DNA of 64,000 nt. Origin: Streptomyces wedmorensis (GTDB taxonomy: Bacteria; Actinomycetota; Actinomycetes; Streptomycetales; Streptomycetaceae). A program made the translations under genes and the position numbers. Where the stretch lies: the NCBI RefSeq assembly GCF_000716445.1, contig NZ_JNWK01000001.1, forward strand, positions 1 to 64,000. The letters run 5' to 3'. Below are positions 1-11,576 of the stretch, piece by piece. Numbering within the stretch: position 1 is the stretch's first letter; every line of letters begins with the position of its first letter. The notes under the pieces are model-generated. The model was not told the origin of the DNA. It searched no databases and saw only the letters and a program-made list of their open reading frames with translations.

Positions 1-1
1 G

Positions 2-3000
2 GTGGAGCGGCACGAGGTGCTGCGGACGGTGTACCCGGCCGTGGACGGGGAGCCGTACCAGGAGATCACGACGGACCCGGCGGTACCGGTGGAGGTCGTC
101 GCCCTCGCGGCGGGCGACGTCGACGCCCGGGTGACCGAGTTCGCGCGGACCCCGATCGACATCACCCGCGAACTCCCCCTGCGCGTACGTCTCTTCGAGG
201 TACACGGCGAGGGCGCCGAAAGCAGCGTCCTGGTGCTGTCCGTGCACCACATCGCCACCGACGGCCAGTCCGTCGCCGGCCTGCTCGCCGACCTCGACAC
301 CGCCTACCGGGCCCGCGCCGGGGGCCGGGCACCAGAGTGGGAGCCGCTGCCCGTCCAGTACACCGACTACACCCTCTGGCAGCGCGACCTCCTCGACGGC
401 GAAGACGGCCTCAAAGCGGCGCAGTTGCAGCACTGGCGCGCGGCCCTGGACGGCATCCCCGCCGAGACCCGGCTCCCCGCCGACCGGCCCCGGCCCACCG
501 AGCCGAGCAACCGGGGCGCCGTCGTCACGGACGAGCTCGACGCCGCGGTCCACCGGGCGCTGGCCGGAGTGGCGAAGGAACAGCGGGCCACCTTCTTCAT
601 GGTCGTCCGGACCGCGCTGGCCCTCGCCTTGCGGGCCGCCGGCGCCGGATCCGACCTCGTCGTCGGCACGCCCGTCGCGGGCCGCCCCGAGGAGGCGCTC
701 CACGACCTCGTCGGCTTCTTCGTCAACACCCTCGCCCTGCGCACCGACCTGTCCGGCGACCCCACCCTCGGCGAGCTGGTCCGCCGGGTCCGGGACGCCG
801 ACCTCGCCGCCTTCGCCCACGACGACCTGCCCTTCGACCTCCTCGTCGAGGACCTCAACCCCGACCGCACGCTCGGCCGCCACCCCTTCTTCCAGGTCAT
901 GGTCAGCGCCCAGGACGGCGAGGGCGACAGCGCCGTCGTCCTCGGCGGCATCCCGGGCACGCTCGACGGGGCCGACCTCGGCAGCGCCAAGTTCGACCTC
1001 GCCTTCCACTGCGCGGGCACCCAGGAGGCCGACGGCGAGGCCGGACCGCTGCTCATCGGGCTCCAGTACGCCACCGACCTCTACGACGAGGCCACCGCAC
1101 GGCTCCTGCTCGGCCTCTTCCGCCGCGCGCTCGCCGCCCTCGCCCGGGAGGACGGAGAAACGCCGCTGAGCGCGGTGCCGTGGGCGACCGACGAGGAGCG
1201 GTCCGCCCTCGACGCCCGCCACGAGAACCTCGTCCGGACGGCCGCCACCGCGCCCCCGGCCGGCGACCGGCAGCGGGGGAGCGGCACGGGGACGACGACC
1301 GCCGACCCCCGGGAGGAGATCCTGCGCGGTCTGTTCGCCGAGGTCCTGGGGCGGGACGAGGTCCTGGCGGGGGACAACTTCTTCAAGCTGGGCGGGCATT
1401 CGCTGCTCGCCGGGAAGCTGACCAACCGGATCCGGGGCGCCCTCGGGCTCCAGGCCGCGATCAAGGACGTGTTCCTGGCGCCGACGCCCCGGCAGTTGCT
1501 GCGCCGGCTCGACGAGCGGGGCGACGGTCCCGCCCGTCCCGCCCTCCGGCCCGTCCCGGACGCCCTGCGCCCCGCCCGCATCCCGCTCTCCTACGCCCAG
1601 CGCCGCCTGTGGTTCGTCAACCGGCTCGAAGGGCCCTCCGCCACCTACAACATCCCCGTCGTCACCCGGCTGCGGCGCCCCGTGGAGCCCGCCCGACTCG
1701 CCGACGCCCTCGCCGACGTCACCGCGCGCCACGAGGTGCTCCGCACCGTCTACCGGGCCGCGGACGGCGAGCCGTACCAGCTGGTGCTCGACGACGCCCG
1801 TCCCGCACTCGACCGGATCCCGGCCACCGGGGACGCGGAGGTGCGGTCGGCCGTCGACGCCGCCGTCGGACACGTCTTCGACCTCGCGGCCGAACTCCCC
1901 TTCCGCGCCACGCTCGTCACCGGCGCCGACGGACAGCAGACCCTGGTGCTGCTGACCCACCACATCGCCGGGGACGGCTGGTCCACGCCCTGCCTGCTCG
2001 CCGACCTCGACACCGCCTACCGGGCCCGCGCCGAGGGCCGGGCACCAGAGTGGGAGCCGCTGCCCGTCCAGTACACCGACTACACCCTCTGGCAGCGCGA
2101 CCTCCTCGACGGCGCGCACGGCCTCGCCGAGGCCCAGCTCGCCCACTGGCGCACCGCCCTCGCCGGTCTCCCGCCGCTCATCGCCCTCCCCACCGACCGG
2201 CCTCGCCCCCTGGAGAGCGACGGCTCCGGCGCCCTCACCGGCTTCGAGGTCTCCGCCGCCACCCACCGGGCCCTGCTCCGCTGCGCCCGCGCCCAGGGCG
2301 CCACCCTGTTCATGGTGGTCCAGGCCGCCCTCGCCGCGCTCCTCGGCCGTCACGGCGCCGGGACCGACGTGGCCCTCGGCACCACCGTCGCCGGACGCGC
2401 CGACGACGCCCTCCACCCGCTCGTCGGCTTCTTCGTCAACACGCTGGTCCTGCGCACCGACACCTCCGGCGATCCCGCCTTCGCCGAGCTGGTCCGCCGG
2501 GTCCGCGAGGCCGGGCTCGCCGCCTACAGCAACCAGGACCTGCCCTTCGACCGGCTCGTCGAGGACCTGAGCCCGCAGCGGTCCGCCGCACACGCACCGC
2601 TGGTGCAGGTCATGCTCCAGGTCCACGCCGCCACCCCGGCGGGTCCGGCGGACGCGTCCCGCCCGTCGGCGCTGGAGGGCGAGCCCGTCGGCTTCCGGGC
2701 CACCGGCGCCAAGAGCGACCTCACCTTCGCGCTGACCGAGCGCGCCGACGCCGACGGCACACCCGCCGGGCTCGCCGGCGCCCTGGAGTACGCCACCGCC
2801 CTCTACGACGAGGAGACCGCACGGCTCCTGGCCCGGCGCCTCGTCGAGACGCTCGACGCCTTCGCCGCCGACCCCGGACTCGTGCTCTCCGCGCCGGTGT
2901 ACGACACGCCGGACACGACCGCGCCGCTGGATGCCGGGACCGTCCTCGACGAGCACGGCCGCCGGGCGCCGGTGCGGGTGCCGGGCGAGGTGTACGAGCC

Positions 3001-3742
3001 GGTCCCCGGCGGGGGGCTGCGGGCCACCGGCCGCAGGGCGTACGCCACCGCCGACGGCTCCCTCCGCACGGTCGCCACACTGACCGTCGCCGGATATCCG
3101 GTCGAGCCCGGCCGCGTGGAGGACGTCCTCCTCGGCCACCCGGCGGTGACCGGCGCCGTCGTGGAGGTCCGCGACGACCGCCTCCACGCCACCGTCACCC
3201 GGGCCGCAGGTGCGCGCGCCGGCGGGGAGGAGCTGCGCGAGTGGGCCGCCGAGCGGCTGCCCGAGTACCTCGCGCCCGCCCGGATCGAGATCGCCGGCCA
3301 CCCGTCCTCGGAACGTCCGTCCGCCGCCGCGGAACGCCCGTCCGCCGCCGCACCGGAGGCCGCCCCCGCCGCGGACGCCTCCGCCGACGGGCGCGAGGAG
3401 AGGCTGCTCGGGCTCTTCCGGGACGTGCTGGGCGGGCGGCCGTTCGGCAGTGAGGACAACTTCTTCAAGAACGGCGGGCACTCGCTCCTCGCGGTCCGCC
3501 TCCTCAACCGCATCCGCGCCGAGTTCGGGCAGGACCTCACCCTCCGGGACGTCTTCCGGAACCCCACGGCCGCCTCCCTCGCCCGCCGCCTCGCCGCCAC
3601 CGCGACCGACGCGGCCCCGTCCCGCCCGGACCCGAAGGACCCCCTGTCCCCGAAGCGCCCCGTCCCGACCCCGGGCCGGCCCGCCCCGGCCGCCCCCGCC
3701 CTCAAGCGCCGCACGCGAGCCGGCAGCCGCCAGGGCCGCTGA
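2..3742 (+). CDS. Nonribosomal peptide synthetase, C-T-C-(A remnant)-T, 5' end outside window
   Basis: This frame is open from the window edge, and its first residues already match the RHEVLRT core of a condensation domain, so the N terminus lies upstream. Visible order: partial C domain (HHIATDG near residue 82), carrier domain ([11 protein letters not shown] near 458), second C domain ([10 protein letters not shown] near 526, HHIAGDG near 653), a collapsed adenylation remnant (about 975-1100), a second carrier domain ([11 protein letters not shown] near 1152) and a Pro/Arg-rich tail. No complete A domain is present: the first C is followed directly by a carrier domain, and the second keeps only A8/A9-like pieces. 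Both C domains keep the HHxxxDG motif and look active. Aminoacyl groups must therefore be supplied in trans, plausibly by A domains of the downstream NRPS (inference). Confidence 0.93.
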   Translation: MERHEVLRTVYPAVDGEPYQEITTDPAVPVEVVALAAGDVDARVTEFARTPIDITRELPLRVRLFEVHGEGAESSVLVLSVHHIATDGQSVAGLLADLDTAYRARAGGRAPEWEPLPVQYTDYTLWQRDLLDGEDGLKAAQLQHWRAALDGIPAETRLPADRPRPTEPSNRGAVVTDELDAAVHRALAGVAKEQRATFFMVVRTALALALRAAGAGSDLVVGTPVAGRPEEALHDLVGFFVNTLALRTDLSGDPTLGELVRRVRDADLAAFAHDDLPFDLLVEDLNPDRTLGRHPFFQVMVSAQDGEGDSAVVLGGIPGTLDGADLGSAKFDLAFHCAGTQEADGEAGPLLIGLQYATDLYDEATARLLLGLFRRALAALAREDGETPLSAVPWATDEERSALDARHENLVRTAATAPPAGDRQRGSGTGTTTADPREEILRGLFAEVLGRDEVLAGDNFFKLGGHSLLAGKLTNRIRGALGLQAAIKDVFLAPTPRQLLRRLDERGDGPARPALRPVPDALRPARIPLSYAQRRLWFVNRLEGPSATYNIPVVTRLRRPVEPARLADALADVTARHEVLRTVYRAADGEPYQLVLDDARPALDRIPATGDAEVRSAVDAAVGHVFDLAAELPFRATLVTGADGQQTLVLLTHHIAGDGWSTPCLLADLDTAYRARAEGRAPEWEPLPVQYTDYTLWQRDLLDGAHGLAEAQLAHWRTALAGLPPLIALPTDRPRPLESDGSGALTGFEVSAATHRALLRCARAQGATLFMVVQAALAALLGRHGAGTDVALGTTVAGRADDALHPLVGFFVNTLVLRTDTSGDPAFAELVRRVREAGLAAYSNQDLPFDRLVEDLSPQRSAAHAPLVQVMLQVHAATPAGPADASRPSALEGEPVGFRATGAKSDLTFALTERADADGTPAGLAGALEYATALYDEETARLLARRLVETLDAFAADPGLVLSAPVYDTPDTTAPLDAGTVLDEHGRRAPVRVPGEVYEPVPGGGLRATGRRAYATADGSLRTVATLTVAGYPVEPGRVEDVLLGHPAVTGAVVEVRDDRLHATVTRAAGARAGGEELREWAAERLPEYLAPARIEIAGHPSSERPSAAAERPSAAAPEAAPAADASADGREERLLGLFRDVLGGRPFGSEDNFFKNGGHSLLAVRLLNRIRAEFGQDLTLRDVFRNPTAASLARRLAATATDAAPSRPDPKDPLSPKRPVPTPGRPAPAAPALKRRTRAGSRQGR
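2932..3310 (+). other. Decayed adenylation domain remnant inside the NRPS
   Basis: Between the second C domain and the last carrier domain there are only about 125 residues, whereas a full A domain needs about 500. The stretch starts like the region just before motif A6 ([17 protein letters not shown]). It then jumps to an A8-like segment ([19 protein letters not shown]) and an A9-like segment (LPEYLAP). Motifs A1 to A5, the specificity pocket and the A10 lysine motif are all absent. The reading frame is intact. I infer an internal deletion of an ancestral A domain that left a linker-sized fossil. It should not activate any amino acid. Confidence 0.7.
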
Positions 3743-3858
3743 CCCCCGGGTCCGCGACGCGCCGCCGTACTCCGTCGGCCGTACCGGGCCACCCACCCGT
3801 CCCGGGCCCGAGGGCCCGGGGCGTCACCCTCCACCCACCCCACGGCGTCCCCGCGCAC

Positions 3859-3898
3859 CGGCAGCTCCGGGCGGCACTTCTGCCGCCCGGAGCTGCCG
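3859..3898 (+). terminator. Perfect 18-bp hairpin between the two NRPS genes
   Basis: The 18-base arms 3859-3876 and 3881-3898 are perfectly complementary around a CTTC loop. The hairpin begins about 117 nt after the stop of the first NRPS and has no following T tract, as is common for actinobacterial terminators. It suggests that the second NRPS has its own promoter rather than depending on read-through. Confidence 0.6.
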
Positions 3899-3931
3899 CG
3901 TCTACTGCCCCGGGAGCACGCCGGGCGCACC

Positions 3932-4005
3932 TAGCGTGGACGGCACGGAGGCGAGAGGAACCGTTCGCCCCGGTCTCTCGGCCCCAGTCACCGGAGGAAG
4001 CCAGC
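3932..4005 (+). promoter_or_regulatory. Putative promoter and ribosome binding site of the second NRPS
   Basis: A TAGCGT -10-like hexamer lies at 3932-3937, just beyond the hairpin. A strong GGAGGA ribosome binding site precedes the ATG at 4006. No convincing -35 was seen, so the -10 call is tentative; the ribosome binding site clearly supports the chosen start. Confidence 0.4.
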
Positions 4006-7000
4006 ATGCCCCCCAGAAGGACGGAAGACCTGCTCGACGGCGGACCCTCTCCCGCCCCCGCCCCGCCCGTGCTCGACCTGATCGCCCGGCAGGAGCGCAC
4101 CCGGCCCGCCGCGGTCGCCCTCGTCCACGCCGACGCGCGGCTGACGTACGCCGAGCTCGGCGCCGCCGTCCGCGAGCGGGCCGCCCTGCTCGCCGCCGAC
4201 GGGGCCGGTCCCGGCCGGCTCGTCGCCCTGCACCGGCCGCGCGGCATCGACGCGATCGTCGGCCTGCTCGCCGTCCTCGCCACCGGCGCCGCCTACCTGC
4301 CGCTCGACGTCCAGGCGCCCGACGCCCGCAACGAGGCCATCCTCACCGACGCCTGCGGCGCGGCCGCGCCCGCCCCGTCCGAGGTGGCCCGCCACGGCGA
4401 ACTGGTCCTCGGCGGGCCCGGCACCGACACGGGCGCCGCCTACGTCATCTACACCTCCGGCTCCACCGGCGTCCCCAACGGCGTCGTCGTCGCCCACGAC
4501 TCCCTCGCCCACTTCATCGCCGGCGCCACCCCCGCGTACGGCATCGACGCCGACTCGGTCGTCCTCCAGTTCAGCCCGCTGCACTTCGACGCCAGCGTCC
4601 AGGAGGTCTTCGCGACCCTCGGCGCGGGCGGCACCCTCGTCCTGCGCACCGACGACATGCTCGACGTCGCCGAGCTCCTCGCCGGATGCGCCCGGCACGG
4701 CGTCACCCTGCTCGACCTGCCCGCCGCCTACTGGCACGAGCTGGTCTACGTCCTCACCACCGGATCCGTCCGCCTCCCGGAGCGCCTGCGCACGGTCATC
4801 ATCTACGGCGAGGCCGCCCTGCCCGAGCGGATCGCCCAGTGGCGCGCTCTCGTCGGCGACTCCGTACGGCTGCTCAACGCGTACGGGCCGACGGAGACGA
4901 CCGTCGTCGCCACCGTCGCCGACCTCACCCGGCACGAGGCCGGTCCGGTGCCGATCGGGCGCCCGCTGCCCGGCGTGCGCGCCGCGATCGTCGGCGGCGA
5001 GCTGTGGCTCCTCGGCGGCGGCCTCACCCGGGGCTATCTGCACCGGCCCGAGCTGAACGCCCGTCGCTTCACCGAACTCGACGGCGAACGCGCCTACCGC
5101 ACCGGCGACCTCGTCACCCTCGGCGAGGACCGCCAGATCCTCTACCACGGGCGGCTCGACGACGAGGTGAAGATCGGCGGCCAGCGCATCGACCCCGCCG
5201 CCGTCGACTCCGTCCTCGCCGGACACCCCGCCGTCCGGGAGGCCGCCGTCGTCGCCCAGCAGGACACCGACGGCGTCAAGCGGCTCGTCGCCTTCGTCGT
5301 CACCGACGGCGGCACCGGCGCCGAGGAGCTGCGCAGCCACGTGCGGGACCGGATGCCCGCCGCGGCCGTCCCCACCGTCTCCGTCGTCGTCGCCCTGCCC
5401 CGCACCAGCTCCGGCAAGATCAACCGCAAGGCGCTGCGGACCACCGACCCCCGGCTGCCCGTCGTCCACGAGGAACCGCTGCCCGCCGAGGACCGGGTCC
5501 CGCTCTCGCACGCCCAGCGGCGCCTGTGGCTGCTCGACCAGCTCGACGGGGCGTCCGCCGCCTACAACATGCCGATCGTCCTGCACCTGGACACCGCCCC
5601 GGACCGGGCAGCGCTCGCCGCCGCCGTCGCCGACCTCGCCGAACGGCACGAGGTGCTCCGCACCGTCTTCCTCGCCCCCGAGGAAGAGCCGTACCAGCAC
5701 ATCCTCGCCCCGGCCGCCGTCCGGCTCCGCACGGTCGAGGCCCCCGCGGCCGAACTGCCGGACCTGGTCGCCCGGTTCACCGCCGAGACCTTCGACCTCT
5801 CCCGCGAACTGCCGCTGCGCGTGGCCCTGTTCCTCCCCGAGGAGCCGGAACACGAGGACGGGGCCGCCGGCGCCACCCTCGCGGTGCTGCTCCACCACGT
5901 GGCCGGGGACGGCTGGTCCCTCACCCCGCTGATGACCGACCTCGCCCGCGCCTACGCGGCCCGCGCCGACGGCCGGGCACCCGAGTGGGAGCCGCTGCCC
6001 GTCCAGTACGCCGACTACACCCTCTGGCAGCACGACGTCCTCGGCGACACCGACGAGCCGGACTCCGTCCTCGCCCAGGGACTCGCCCACTGGCGCGCCG
6101 CCCTCGCCGGACAGCCCGCCGTCACCGCCCTGCCGCTCGACCGGCCCCGGCCCGCCGTCCGCGACCACGCGGGCGCCAAGCTGGACACCGTCCTCGACGC
6201 GGACGTCCACGCCCGCCTCGTCGACCTCGCCGAACAGCACGACGCCAGCCTCCTCATGGTCCTCCAGGCAGCCCTCGGCCTGGCCCTGCGCGCCGCCGGC
6301 GCGGGCGACTCCGTCACCCTCGGAACGCCCGTCGCCGGCCGCGACGACGAGGCACTCGACGAGCTCGTCGGCTTCTTCGTCAACACCCTCGTCCTGCCCG
6401 CCGACACCTCCGGCGACCCCGCCTTCACCACACTCCTCGACCGGGTCCGCGACACCGACCTGGGCGCCTTCGCCCACCAGCGGATCCCCTTCGACCTCCT
6501 CGTCGAACACCTCAACCCGCCCCGCCACCCCGGCGTCCACCCGCTCTTCCAGGTGATGCTCACCCTGCTCGCCACCGGTCCCGACCAGGGCGACTTCCCC
6601 TTCGGGCCGGTCACCGGCCGGTTCGCCGAGGAGGCCGGACCCCTCACCACCAAGTTCGACCTCACCGCCGCCTGCGTCGACACGCGCGACGCCGACGGGG
6701 CCCCGGCCGGACTCCGCCTCGGCCTGGAGTACGCCCGGGACGTCTTCGCCGACGAGCAGGTGCCCCGCGTCCTCCTCACCGCCTTCGAACGCGCCCTCCG
6801 CGCCGCCGCCGACGACCCCACCACGCCGGTACGGGACGAGGCCCTCGTCCCCGCCGACGACCGCCGCGCACTCGACGAGCGACGTGACCGCACGGGCGAC
6901 ACCGCGCAGACGCCCGCCGACTCCGGCGAGGCCGCCGACAGCGAACTCGTCGACACCCTGTGCGCGATGTTCGCCGAGGTCCTCGGACTCGACCAGGTCG

Positions 7001-10000
7001 GCCCGCACGAAGGCTTCTTCACCATCGGCGGGCACTCCATGAGCGGCGTCCGCCTCGCCAACCGCGTCCGCGCCCGCCTCGGCGCCGACATCCAGGTCCG
7101 CGACCTGCTCCTCGCCCCCACCCCCGAGGCACTCGCCCGCCGCATCGCCGCCCGCGACACCGCCGCCGACGGCACCACCGGCGCGGCCGGCGGCGCCCCG
7201 GCCGCACCCGCCCGCCCCCGGCCCACGCCGCGCGCCGACCGGCCCGACCGCGTCCCCCTCTCCTACGCCCAGCGCAGGCTCTGGTTCATCGACACCCTCG
7301 AAGGCCCCAGCGCCTCCTACAACATCCCGCTCGTCCTGCACCCCGCCGAGGCCCTCGACCCCACCGTGCTCGCCGACGCCCTCGCCGACGTCTCCGACCG
7401 GCACGAGGTCCTCCGCACCTGCTACCGGGCCGTCGACGGCGAACCCCACCAGGAGGTCCTGACCGGTGTCAGGCCCGCCCTCGACCACCGCACCGTCACC
7501 GCCGACGGGCTCGCCGACGCCGTCGCCCAGGCCGCCGGACACGTCTTCGACCTCGCCGAGGAGACCCCGCTGAGGGCCGCGCTCCTCAGCACCGGGAACG
7601 AGGACGCCGACGGGCACGGGCAGGTCCTCGTCCTGCTCGTCCACCACATCGCCGCCGACGGCTGGTCCACCGGACCGCTCCTCGCCGACCTCGCCACCGC
7701 CTACCGGGCCCGCTCCGAGGGCCGGGACCCCGGCTGGGAGCCGCTGCCCGTCCAGTACGCCGACTACACCCTCTGGCAGCACGAACTCCTCGAAGGCCCC
7801 GGGGCCGAAGCCCACCGCGACCACTGGCGCACCGCACTCGCCGGCGCCCCCGCCGCCCTCGAACTCCCCGCCGCCCGCCCCCGGCCCGCCGAGGCGAGCC
7901 ACCGCGGCGACCGCGCCCCCGTCGCCGTGGACGCCGCCACCCACGAGGCGTTGGAGAAGATCGCCCGCGACAGCGGCGCCACCCTCTTCATGGTCCTCCA
8001 GGCCGCCCTCGCCGCCGTCCTCACCCGGCACGGAGCGGGCACCGACCTGCCGCTCGCCACCATGACCGCCGGTCGCGACGACGAACTCCTCGGCGGACTC
8101 GTCGGCTTCTTCGTCAACACCCTGGTGCTGCGCACCGACACCTCCGGGGACCCCGCCTTCACCGAACTGCTCGACCGCGTCCGGCGCACCGACCTGGCCG
8201 CCTACGCCCACCAGGAACTCCCCTTCGACCGGGTCGTCGAGGAACTCAACCCGGTCCGCACCACCGCTCACCACCCGCTCGCGCAGATCGTCGTCCAGCT
8301 CCACCACGACTACACGCGGGGCGTCCCCGGAGCGGACACCGCCGCGCGTCTCTTCCGCGAGGACGGGCCCGGACTCCTCACCACCGTCACCACCAAGTTC
8401 GACCTCACCTTCGCCCTCGCGGAGCGGCGCGACGCGGACGGCCGGCCCGCCGGTCTCACCGGCGGACTGGAGTACGCCACCGACCTGTTCGACGCCCCCA
8501 CGGCCGCCCTGCTCGCCGCCCACCTGGAGCGCACCCTGCGCGCCGCCGCCGCCGACCCCGGCGTACGGATCGGCGAACTGCCCCTGCTCACCGAAGCCGA
8601 CCGCTTCCGGCTCGTCGCCGACTACAACGACACCGCCACCGTCCTGCCCGAACGCGGAACCGTCCACGGGCTGATCGCCCGCCGCGCCGCCCGCACCCCC
8701 GACGCGCCGGCCCTCCTCACCGACGACGAGACCCTCACCTACGCCGAGCTGGACGCCCGAGCCGGCGCGCTCGCCGCCCGGCTGAGCGCCGCCGGAGTCC
8801 GGCGCGGCGACACCGTCGGCGTCCTCCTCGGCCGCGGCGCCCCGCTGGTCGTCACCGCCCTCGCCGCACTCAAGGCCGGGGCCGCCTACCTGCCGCTCGA
8901 CCCCCGGCTGCCCGAGGCGCGGATCCGGCTGATGCTGGAGGACGCCGGGGCCCGCCTCGTCGCCACCGACCGCGACCACACCCCGCCTGAGGGCACGCCG
9001 GTGCTGCGCGTCGACGCGGCGGGCGGGGAGCGTGCCCCGGAGGGCGGCGCGGACACCGCGGCCTCCGAGGACGACCTCATGTACGTGATGTTCACCTCCG
9101 GCTCCACCGGCCGCCCCAAGGGCGTCGGCGTCACCCACCGCAACGTCGTCGAACTCGCCGCCGACCGCGACCTCTCCCTCGGCCAGGGCCGGCGCATGCT
9201 CGTCCACTCCGCGACCGGCTTCGACGCCTCCGTCTTCGAGATCTGGGCCCCGCTCCTCGGCGGTGGCAGCCTCGTCCTGCTGGCCGGCGACGGCACCGAC
9301 CTCGACGAGACCGCCCGCGCCGTCCGCCGGCACGGCGTCACCACCGCCTACTTCACCGTCGGCCTCTTCCACGTCATGGCGGACGAGGGACTCGACACCC
9401 TCCGCCTGCTGCGCGAGGTGTGGACCGGCGGCGACGTGGCCTCCCCGGCCGCCGTCCAACGGGTCCTCACGCACTGCCCGGACACCGTCCTCGTGCACTC
9501 CTACGGCCCCACCGAGACCACCTTCGCCTCCCACAACCAGTGGTTCACCACGAAGCCCGGCGAGCGGCGCGTCCTGCGCGGCGCCGGACTCCACCTCGGG
9601 CGGCCCATGGACAACACCCGCAGCCACGTCCTCGACGAGCACCTCCGCCCCGTCCCGCCCGGCGTCCCCGGCGAGCTGTACGTCGCGGGCGGACACGTCG
9701 CCCGGGGCTACGTCGGACGCCCAGGGCTCACCGCCGAACGGTTCGTCCCCGACCCCTTCGAGGGAGACGGCAGCCGCATGTACCGCACCGGCGACCGCGT
9801 GCTGTGGACCCCCGACGGCGAACTCCGCTTCCTCGGAAGGGCCGACGGACAGATCAAGCTCCGGGGCGTGCGCATCGAACCCGGCGAGGTCGAGCGGGTG
9901 CTCGCCGCCCACCCGGCGGTCGGCCAGGCACTCGCCGTCGTCCGCGAGGACCGGCCCGGTGACAAGAGCCTCGTCGGATACGTGGTCCCCCGCGCCGGCG

Positions 10001-11190
10001 ACTCCGTCACCGAGGCCGAACTCCTCGCCGAGGCCCGCGCCCTGCTCCCCGAACACCTGGTGCCATCGGCGGTCGTCGTCCTCGACGGCCTCCCGCTCAC
10101 CGTCAACGGGAAGCCCGACCGGGCCGCCCTGCCCGCCCCGCACCGGCCCGCCGCCGACCCCGGCGGCCGCGCCCCGCGCAACGCCCGCGAGGAGGTCCTC
10201 TGCGCACTCTTCGCCGAGATCCTCGACGTCGCCGAAGTCGGCATCGACGACAACTTCTTCACGCTCGGCGGGCACTCCCTGCTCGGCGTCCGCCTCGTCA
10301 ACCGGATGCGCGGCGTCCTCGGCGTCGAGCGCACCGTCCGCGACCTCTTCCGCTCGCCCACCCCGGCCTCGCTCCTCGGCTCGCACGAGGACTCCGGCAC
10401 GGACGGCGGCGACGCCTCCGCCCTGGGGGTGCTGCTCCCGCTCAGCGCCCGGGGCACCCGCCGCCCGCTCTTCTGCGTCCACCCCGGCACCGGCGTCGGC
10501 TGGGCCTACGCCGGCCTCGCCCGGCACCTCGGCGACGACCAGCCGCTCTACGCCCTCCAGGCCCGCTCCCTCAGCGACCCGGGCCACCGCCCCGGCAGCG
10601 TCGAGGAGATGGCCGACGCCTACCTCGAACGGATCCGCGGCATCCAGCCCTGGGGCCCCTACCGGCTGCTCGGCTGGTCCTTCGGCGGCCTCGTCGCGCA
10701 CGCCGTCGCCGTACGGCTCCGGGACGCGGGGGAGGAGGTCGAGCTCCTCGCCCTCATGGACGTCCACCAGACCGGACCCGGCAGCGTCTCCGTGCTGCCG
10801 CCCGAGGAGCGCGCCGCCGCCGAGCCGCCCGCGGACCTCGCCGAGGCGATGGAGCGGATCCGCCGCGAGGACCCCGTCCTCGCCGGTTTCACCGCCTCCG
10901 AACTCCGCGCCGTGCTCCGCGCCTCCGAGACCCACGCCGGTCTCATGGCCCGGCACGTCCCCGGCGTCGCCGACACCGACCTCCTGTTCTTCACCGCCCG
11001 CAGGCCGGCCGAGCGGGAAGGTGCCCTCGCCGCCACCTGGATTCCCTTCACCGAAGGAATCATCGAGAACCACACCATCGAATGCGGACATCTCCAGATG
11101 ACCGAACCGGAACCACTCGCACACATCGGCAGCATTCTCGCGGAGAAGCTCTCCGCCCTCCAGAAGAAGGAAACGAGGACCCAGTCATGA
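4006..11190 (+). CDS. Nonribosomal peptide synthetase, A-C-T-C-A-T-TE
   Basis: Terminal NRPS of 2394 residues. Order: A1 (TSGSTG motif, YGPTETT, A10 [10 protein letters not shown] near 466), then directly C1 ([10 protein letters not shown] near 498, HHVAGDGWS near 629) with no carrier domain between. T1 follows ([11 protein letters not shown] near 1002), then C2 (near 1083; HHIAADGWS near 1212), A2 ([10 protein letters not shown] near 1694, YGPTETT near 1831, NGKPDRAAL near 2030), T2 ([12 protein letters not shown] near 2080) and a thioesterase (GWSFGG near 2222, late His in CGHLQM). A1-C1-T1 is a permuted module. A1 has PNG in place of PKG in its A3 motif but keeps the A10 lysine. Manual alignment to GrsA gives pocket residues D-A-Q-D-I-Y-A-V-V for A1 and D-A-F-Y-W-G-S-F-A for A2, both unverified. 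The TE should release the peptide by hydrolysis or cyclisation. Confidence 0.95.
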   Translation: MPPRRTEDLLDGGPSPAPAPPVLDLIARQERTRPAAVALVHADARLTYAELGAAVRERAALLAADGAGPGRLVALHRPRGIDAIVGLLAVLATGAAYLPLDVQAPDARNEAILTDACGAAAPAPSEVARHGELVLGGPGTDTGAAYVIYTSGSTGVPNGVVVAHDSLAHFIAGATPAYGIDADSVVLQFSPLHFDASVQEVFATLGAGGTLVLRTDDMLDVAELLAGCARHGVTLLDLPAAYWHELVYVLTTGSVRLPERLRTVIIYGEAALPERIAQWRALVGDSVRLLNAYGPTETTVVATVADLTRHEAGPVPIGRPLPGVRAAIVGGELWLLGGGLTRGYLHRPELNARRFTELDGERAYRTGDLVTLGEDRQILYHGRLDDEVKIGGQRIDPAAVDSVLAGHPAVREAAVVAQQDTDGVKRLVAFVVTDGGTGAEELRSHVRDRMPAAAVPTVSVVVALPRTSSGKINRKALRTTDPRLPVVHEEPLPAEDRVPLSHAQRRLWLLDQLDGASAAYNMPIVLHLDTAPDRAALAAAVADLAERHEVLRTVFLAPEEEPYQHILAPAAVRLRTVEAPAAELPDLVARFTAETFDLSRELPLRVALFLPEEPEHEDGAAGATLAVLLHHVAGDGWSLTPLMTDLARAYAARADGRAPEWEPLPVQYADYTLWQHDVLGDTDEPDSVLAQGLAHWRAALAGQPAVTALPLDRPRPAVRDHAGAKLDTVLDADVHARLVDLAEQHDASLLMVLQAALGLALRAAGAGDSVTLGTPVAGRDDEALDELVGFFVNTLVLPADTSGDPAFTTLLDRVRDTDLGAFAHQRIPFDLLVEHLNPPRHPGVHPLFQVMLTLLATGPDQGDFPFGPVTGRFAEEAGPLTTKFDLTAACVDTRDADGAPAGLRLGLEYARDVFADEQVPRVLLTAFERALRAAADDPTTPVRDEALVPADDRRALDERRDRTGDTAQTPADSGEAADSELVDTLCAMFAEVLGLDQVGPHEGFFTIGGHSMSGVRLANRVRARLGADIQVRDLLLAPTPEALARRIAARDTAADGTTGAAGGAPAAPARPRPTPRADRPDRVPLSYAQRRLWFIDTLEGPSASYNIPLVLHPAEALDPTVLADALADVSDRHEVLRTCYRAVDGEPHQEVLTGVRPALDHRTVTADGLADAVAQAAGHVFDLAEETPLRAALLSTGNEDADGHGQVLVLLVHHIAADGWSTGPLLADLATAYRARSEGRDPGWEPLPVQYADYTLWQHELLEGPGAEAHRDHWRTALAGAPAALELPAARPRPAEASHRGDRAPVAVDAATHEALEKIARDSGATLFMVLQAALAAVLTRHGAGTDLPLATMTAGRDDELLGGLVGFFVNTLVLRTDTSGDPAFTELLDRVRRTDLAAYAHQELPFDRVVEELNPVRTTAHHPLAQIVVQLHHDYTRGVPGADTAARLFREDGPGLLTTVTTKFDLTFALAERRDADGRPAGLTGGLEYATDLFDAPTAALLAAHLERTLRAAAADPGVRIGELPLLTEADRFRLVADYNDTATVLPERGTVHGLIARRAARTPDAPALLTDDETLTYAELDARAGALAARLSAAGVRRGDTVGVLLGRGAPLVVTALAALKAGAAYLPLDPRLPEARIRLMLEDAGARLVATDRDHTPPEGTPVLRVDAAGGERAPEGGADTAASEDDLMYVMFTSGSTGRPKGVGVTHRNVVELAADRDLSLGQGRRMLVHSATGFDASVFEIWAPLLGGGSLVLLAGDGTDLDETARAVRRHGVTTAYFTVGLFHVMADEGLDTLRLLREVWTGGDVASPAAVQRVLTHCPDTVLVHSYGPTETTFASHNQWFTTKPGERRVLRGAGLHLGRPMDNTRSHVLDEHLRPVPPGVPGELYVAGGHVARGYVGRPGLTAERFVPDPFEGDGSRMYRTGDRVLWTPDGELRFLGRADGQIKLRGVRIEPGEVERVLAAHPAVGQALAVVREDRPGDKSLVGYVVPRAGDSVTEAELLAEARALLPEHLVPSAVVVLDGLPLTVNGKPDRAALPAPHRPAADPGGRAPRNAREEVLCALFAEILDVAEVGIDDNFFTLGGHSLLGVRLVNRMRGVLGVERTVRDLFRSPTPASLLGSHEDSGTDGGDASALGVLLPLSARGTRRPLFCVHPGTGVGWAYAGLARHLGDDQPLYALQARSLSDPGHRPGSVEEMADAYLERIRGIQPWGPYRLLGWSFGGLVAHAVAVRLRDAGEEVELLALMDVHQTGPGSVSVLPPEERAAAEPPADLAEAMERIRREDPVLAGFTASELRAVLRASETHAGLMARHVPGVADTDLLFFTARRPAEREGALAATWIPFTEGIIENHTIECGHLQMTEPEPLAHIGSILAEKLSALQKKETRTQS

Positions 11191-11402
11191 GCGATTCCAT
11201 CAACCCGTTCGACAACGCCGAGGGCACTTTCCACGTCGTCGTCAACGACGAGGGCCAGCACTCCCTGTGGCCGTCCTTCGCCCCCGTACCGGCCGGCTGG
11301 ACCAACGTCTGGGGTCCCGGCGAGCGGGGCGAAGCCCTGGAGTTCATCACGGTGAACTGGGCGGACATCCGCCCGCGCAGCCTCGTCGCCCAGTACGCCT
11401 GA
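11187..11402 (+). CDS. MbtH-like NRPS accessory protein
   Basis: A 71-residue protein of normal MbtH length, beginning [13 protein letters not shown] and carrying the conserved NPF, HSLWP and tryptophan positions ([10 protein letters not shown]). MbtH proteins bind NRPS adenylation domains and support their folding and activity in the cytosol. Its ATG overlaps the NRPS stop codon as ATGA, so the two are translationally coupled. The likely partners are A1 and A2 of the preceding gene. A longer reading from an upstream in-frame start is rejected because of the ATGA coupling and the family length. Confidence 0.96.
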   Translation: MSDSINPFDNAEGTFHVVVNDEGQHSLWPSFAPVPAGWTNVWGPGERGEALEFITVNWADIRPRSLVAQYA

Positions 11403-11421
11403 CCCTCCCGACCCACTCCCG

Positions 11422-11462
11422 AAGGCGCCGCGCCCCGCATCCACAGCGGGGCGCGGCGCCTT
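11422..11462 (+). terminator. Strong intrinsic terminator after mbtH
   Basis: Perfect 17-base arms at 11422-11438 and 11446-11462 enclose an ATCCACA loop and run into TTTT (11461-11464). It lies 19 nt after the MbtH stop. It closes the NRPS transcript and separates it from the glutamate mutase block. Confidence 0.85.
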
Positions 11463-11561
11463 TTCCGCTTCCTTTCCAGGATTCTTTCCCACCCCTTTTC
11501 CCAGTGAAAGTGCCGGTCGTTGCTGCCGCTCGGACTTCCCCTTCCGGAACCATCGGAAAAT

Positions 11562-11576
11562 TAGTCTTCAGGCATG
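11562..11576 (+). promoter_or_regulatory. Leaderless-type promoter of the glutamate mutase block
   Basis: A TAGTCT hexamer at 11562-11567 is followed after six bases by the ATG at 11574. With initiation about seven bases after a -10 box, the transcript would start at the ATG. No ribosome binding site precedes the codon, which agrees. No -35 was recognised. Confidence 0.45.

Noticed and set aside
3988..11124. A 7-kb open frame on the minus strand opposite the second NRPS
   Set aside because: It is a by-product of G/C-rich third positions. The product is Gly/Glu/Val/Asp-rich with no family motif, while the plus strand carries complete NRPS motifs.
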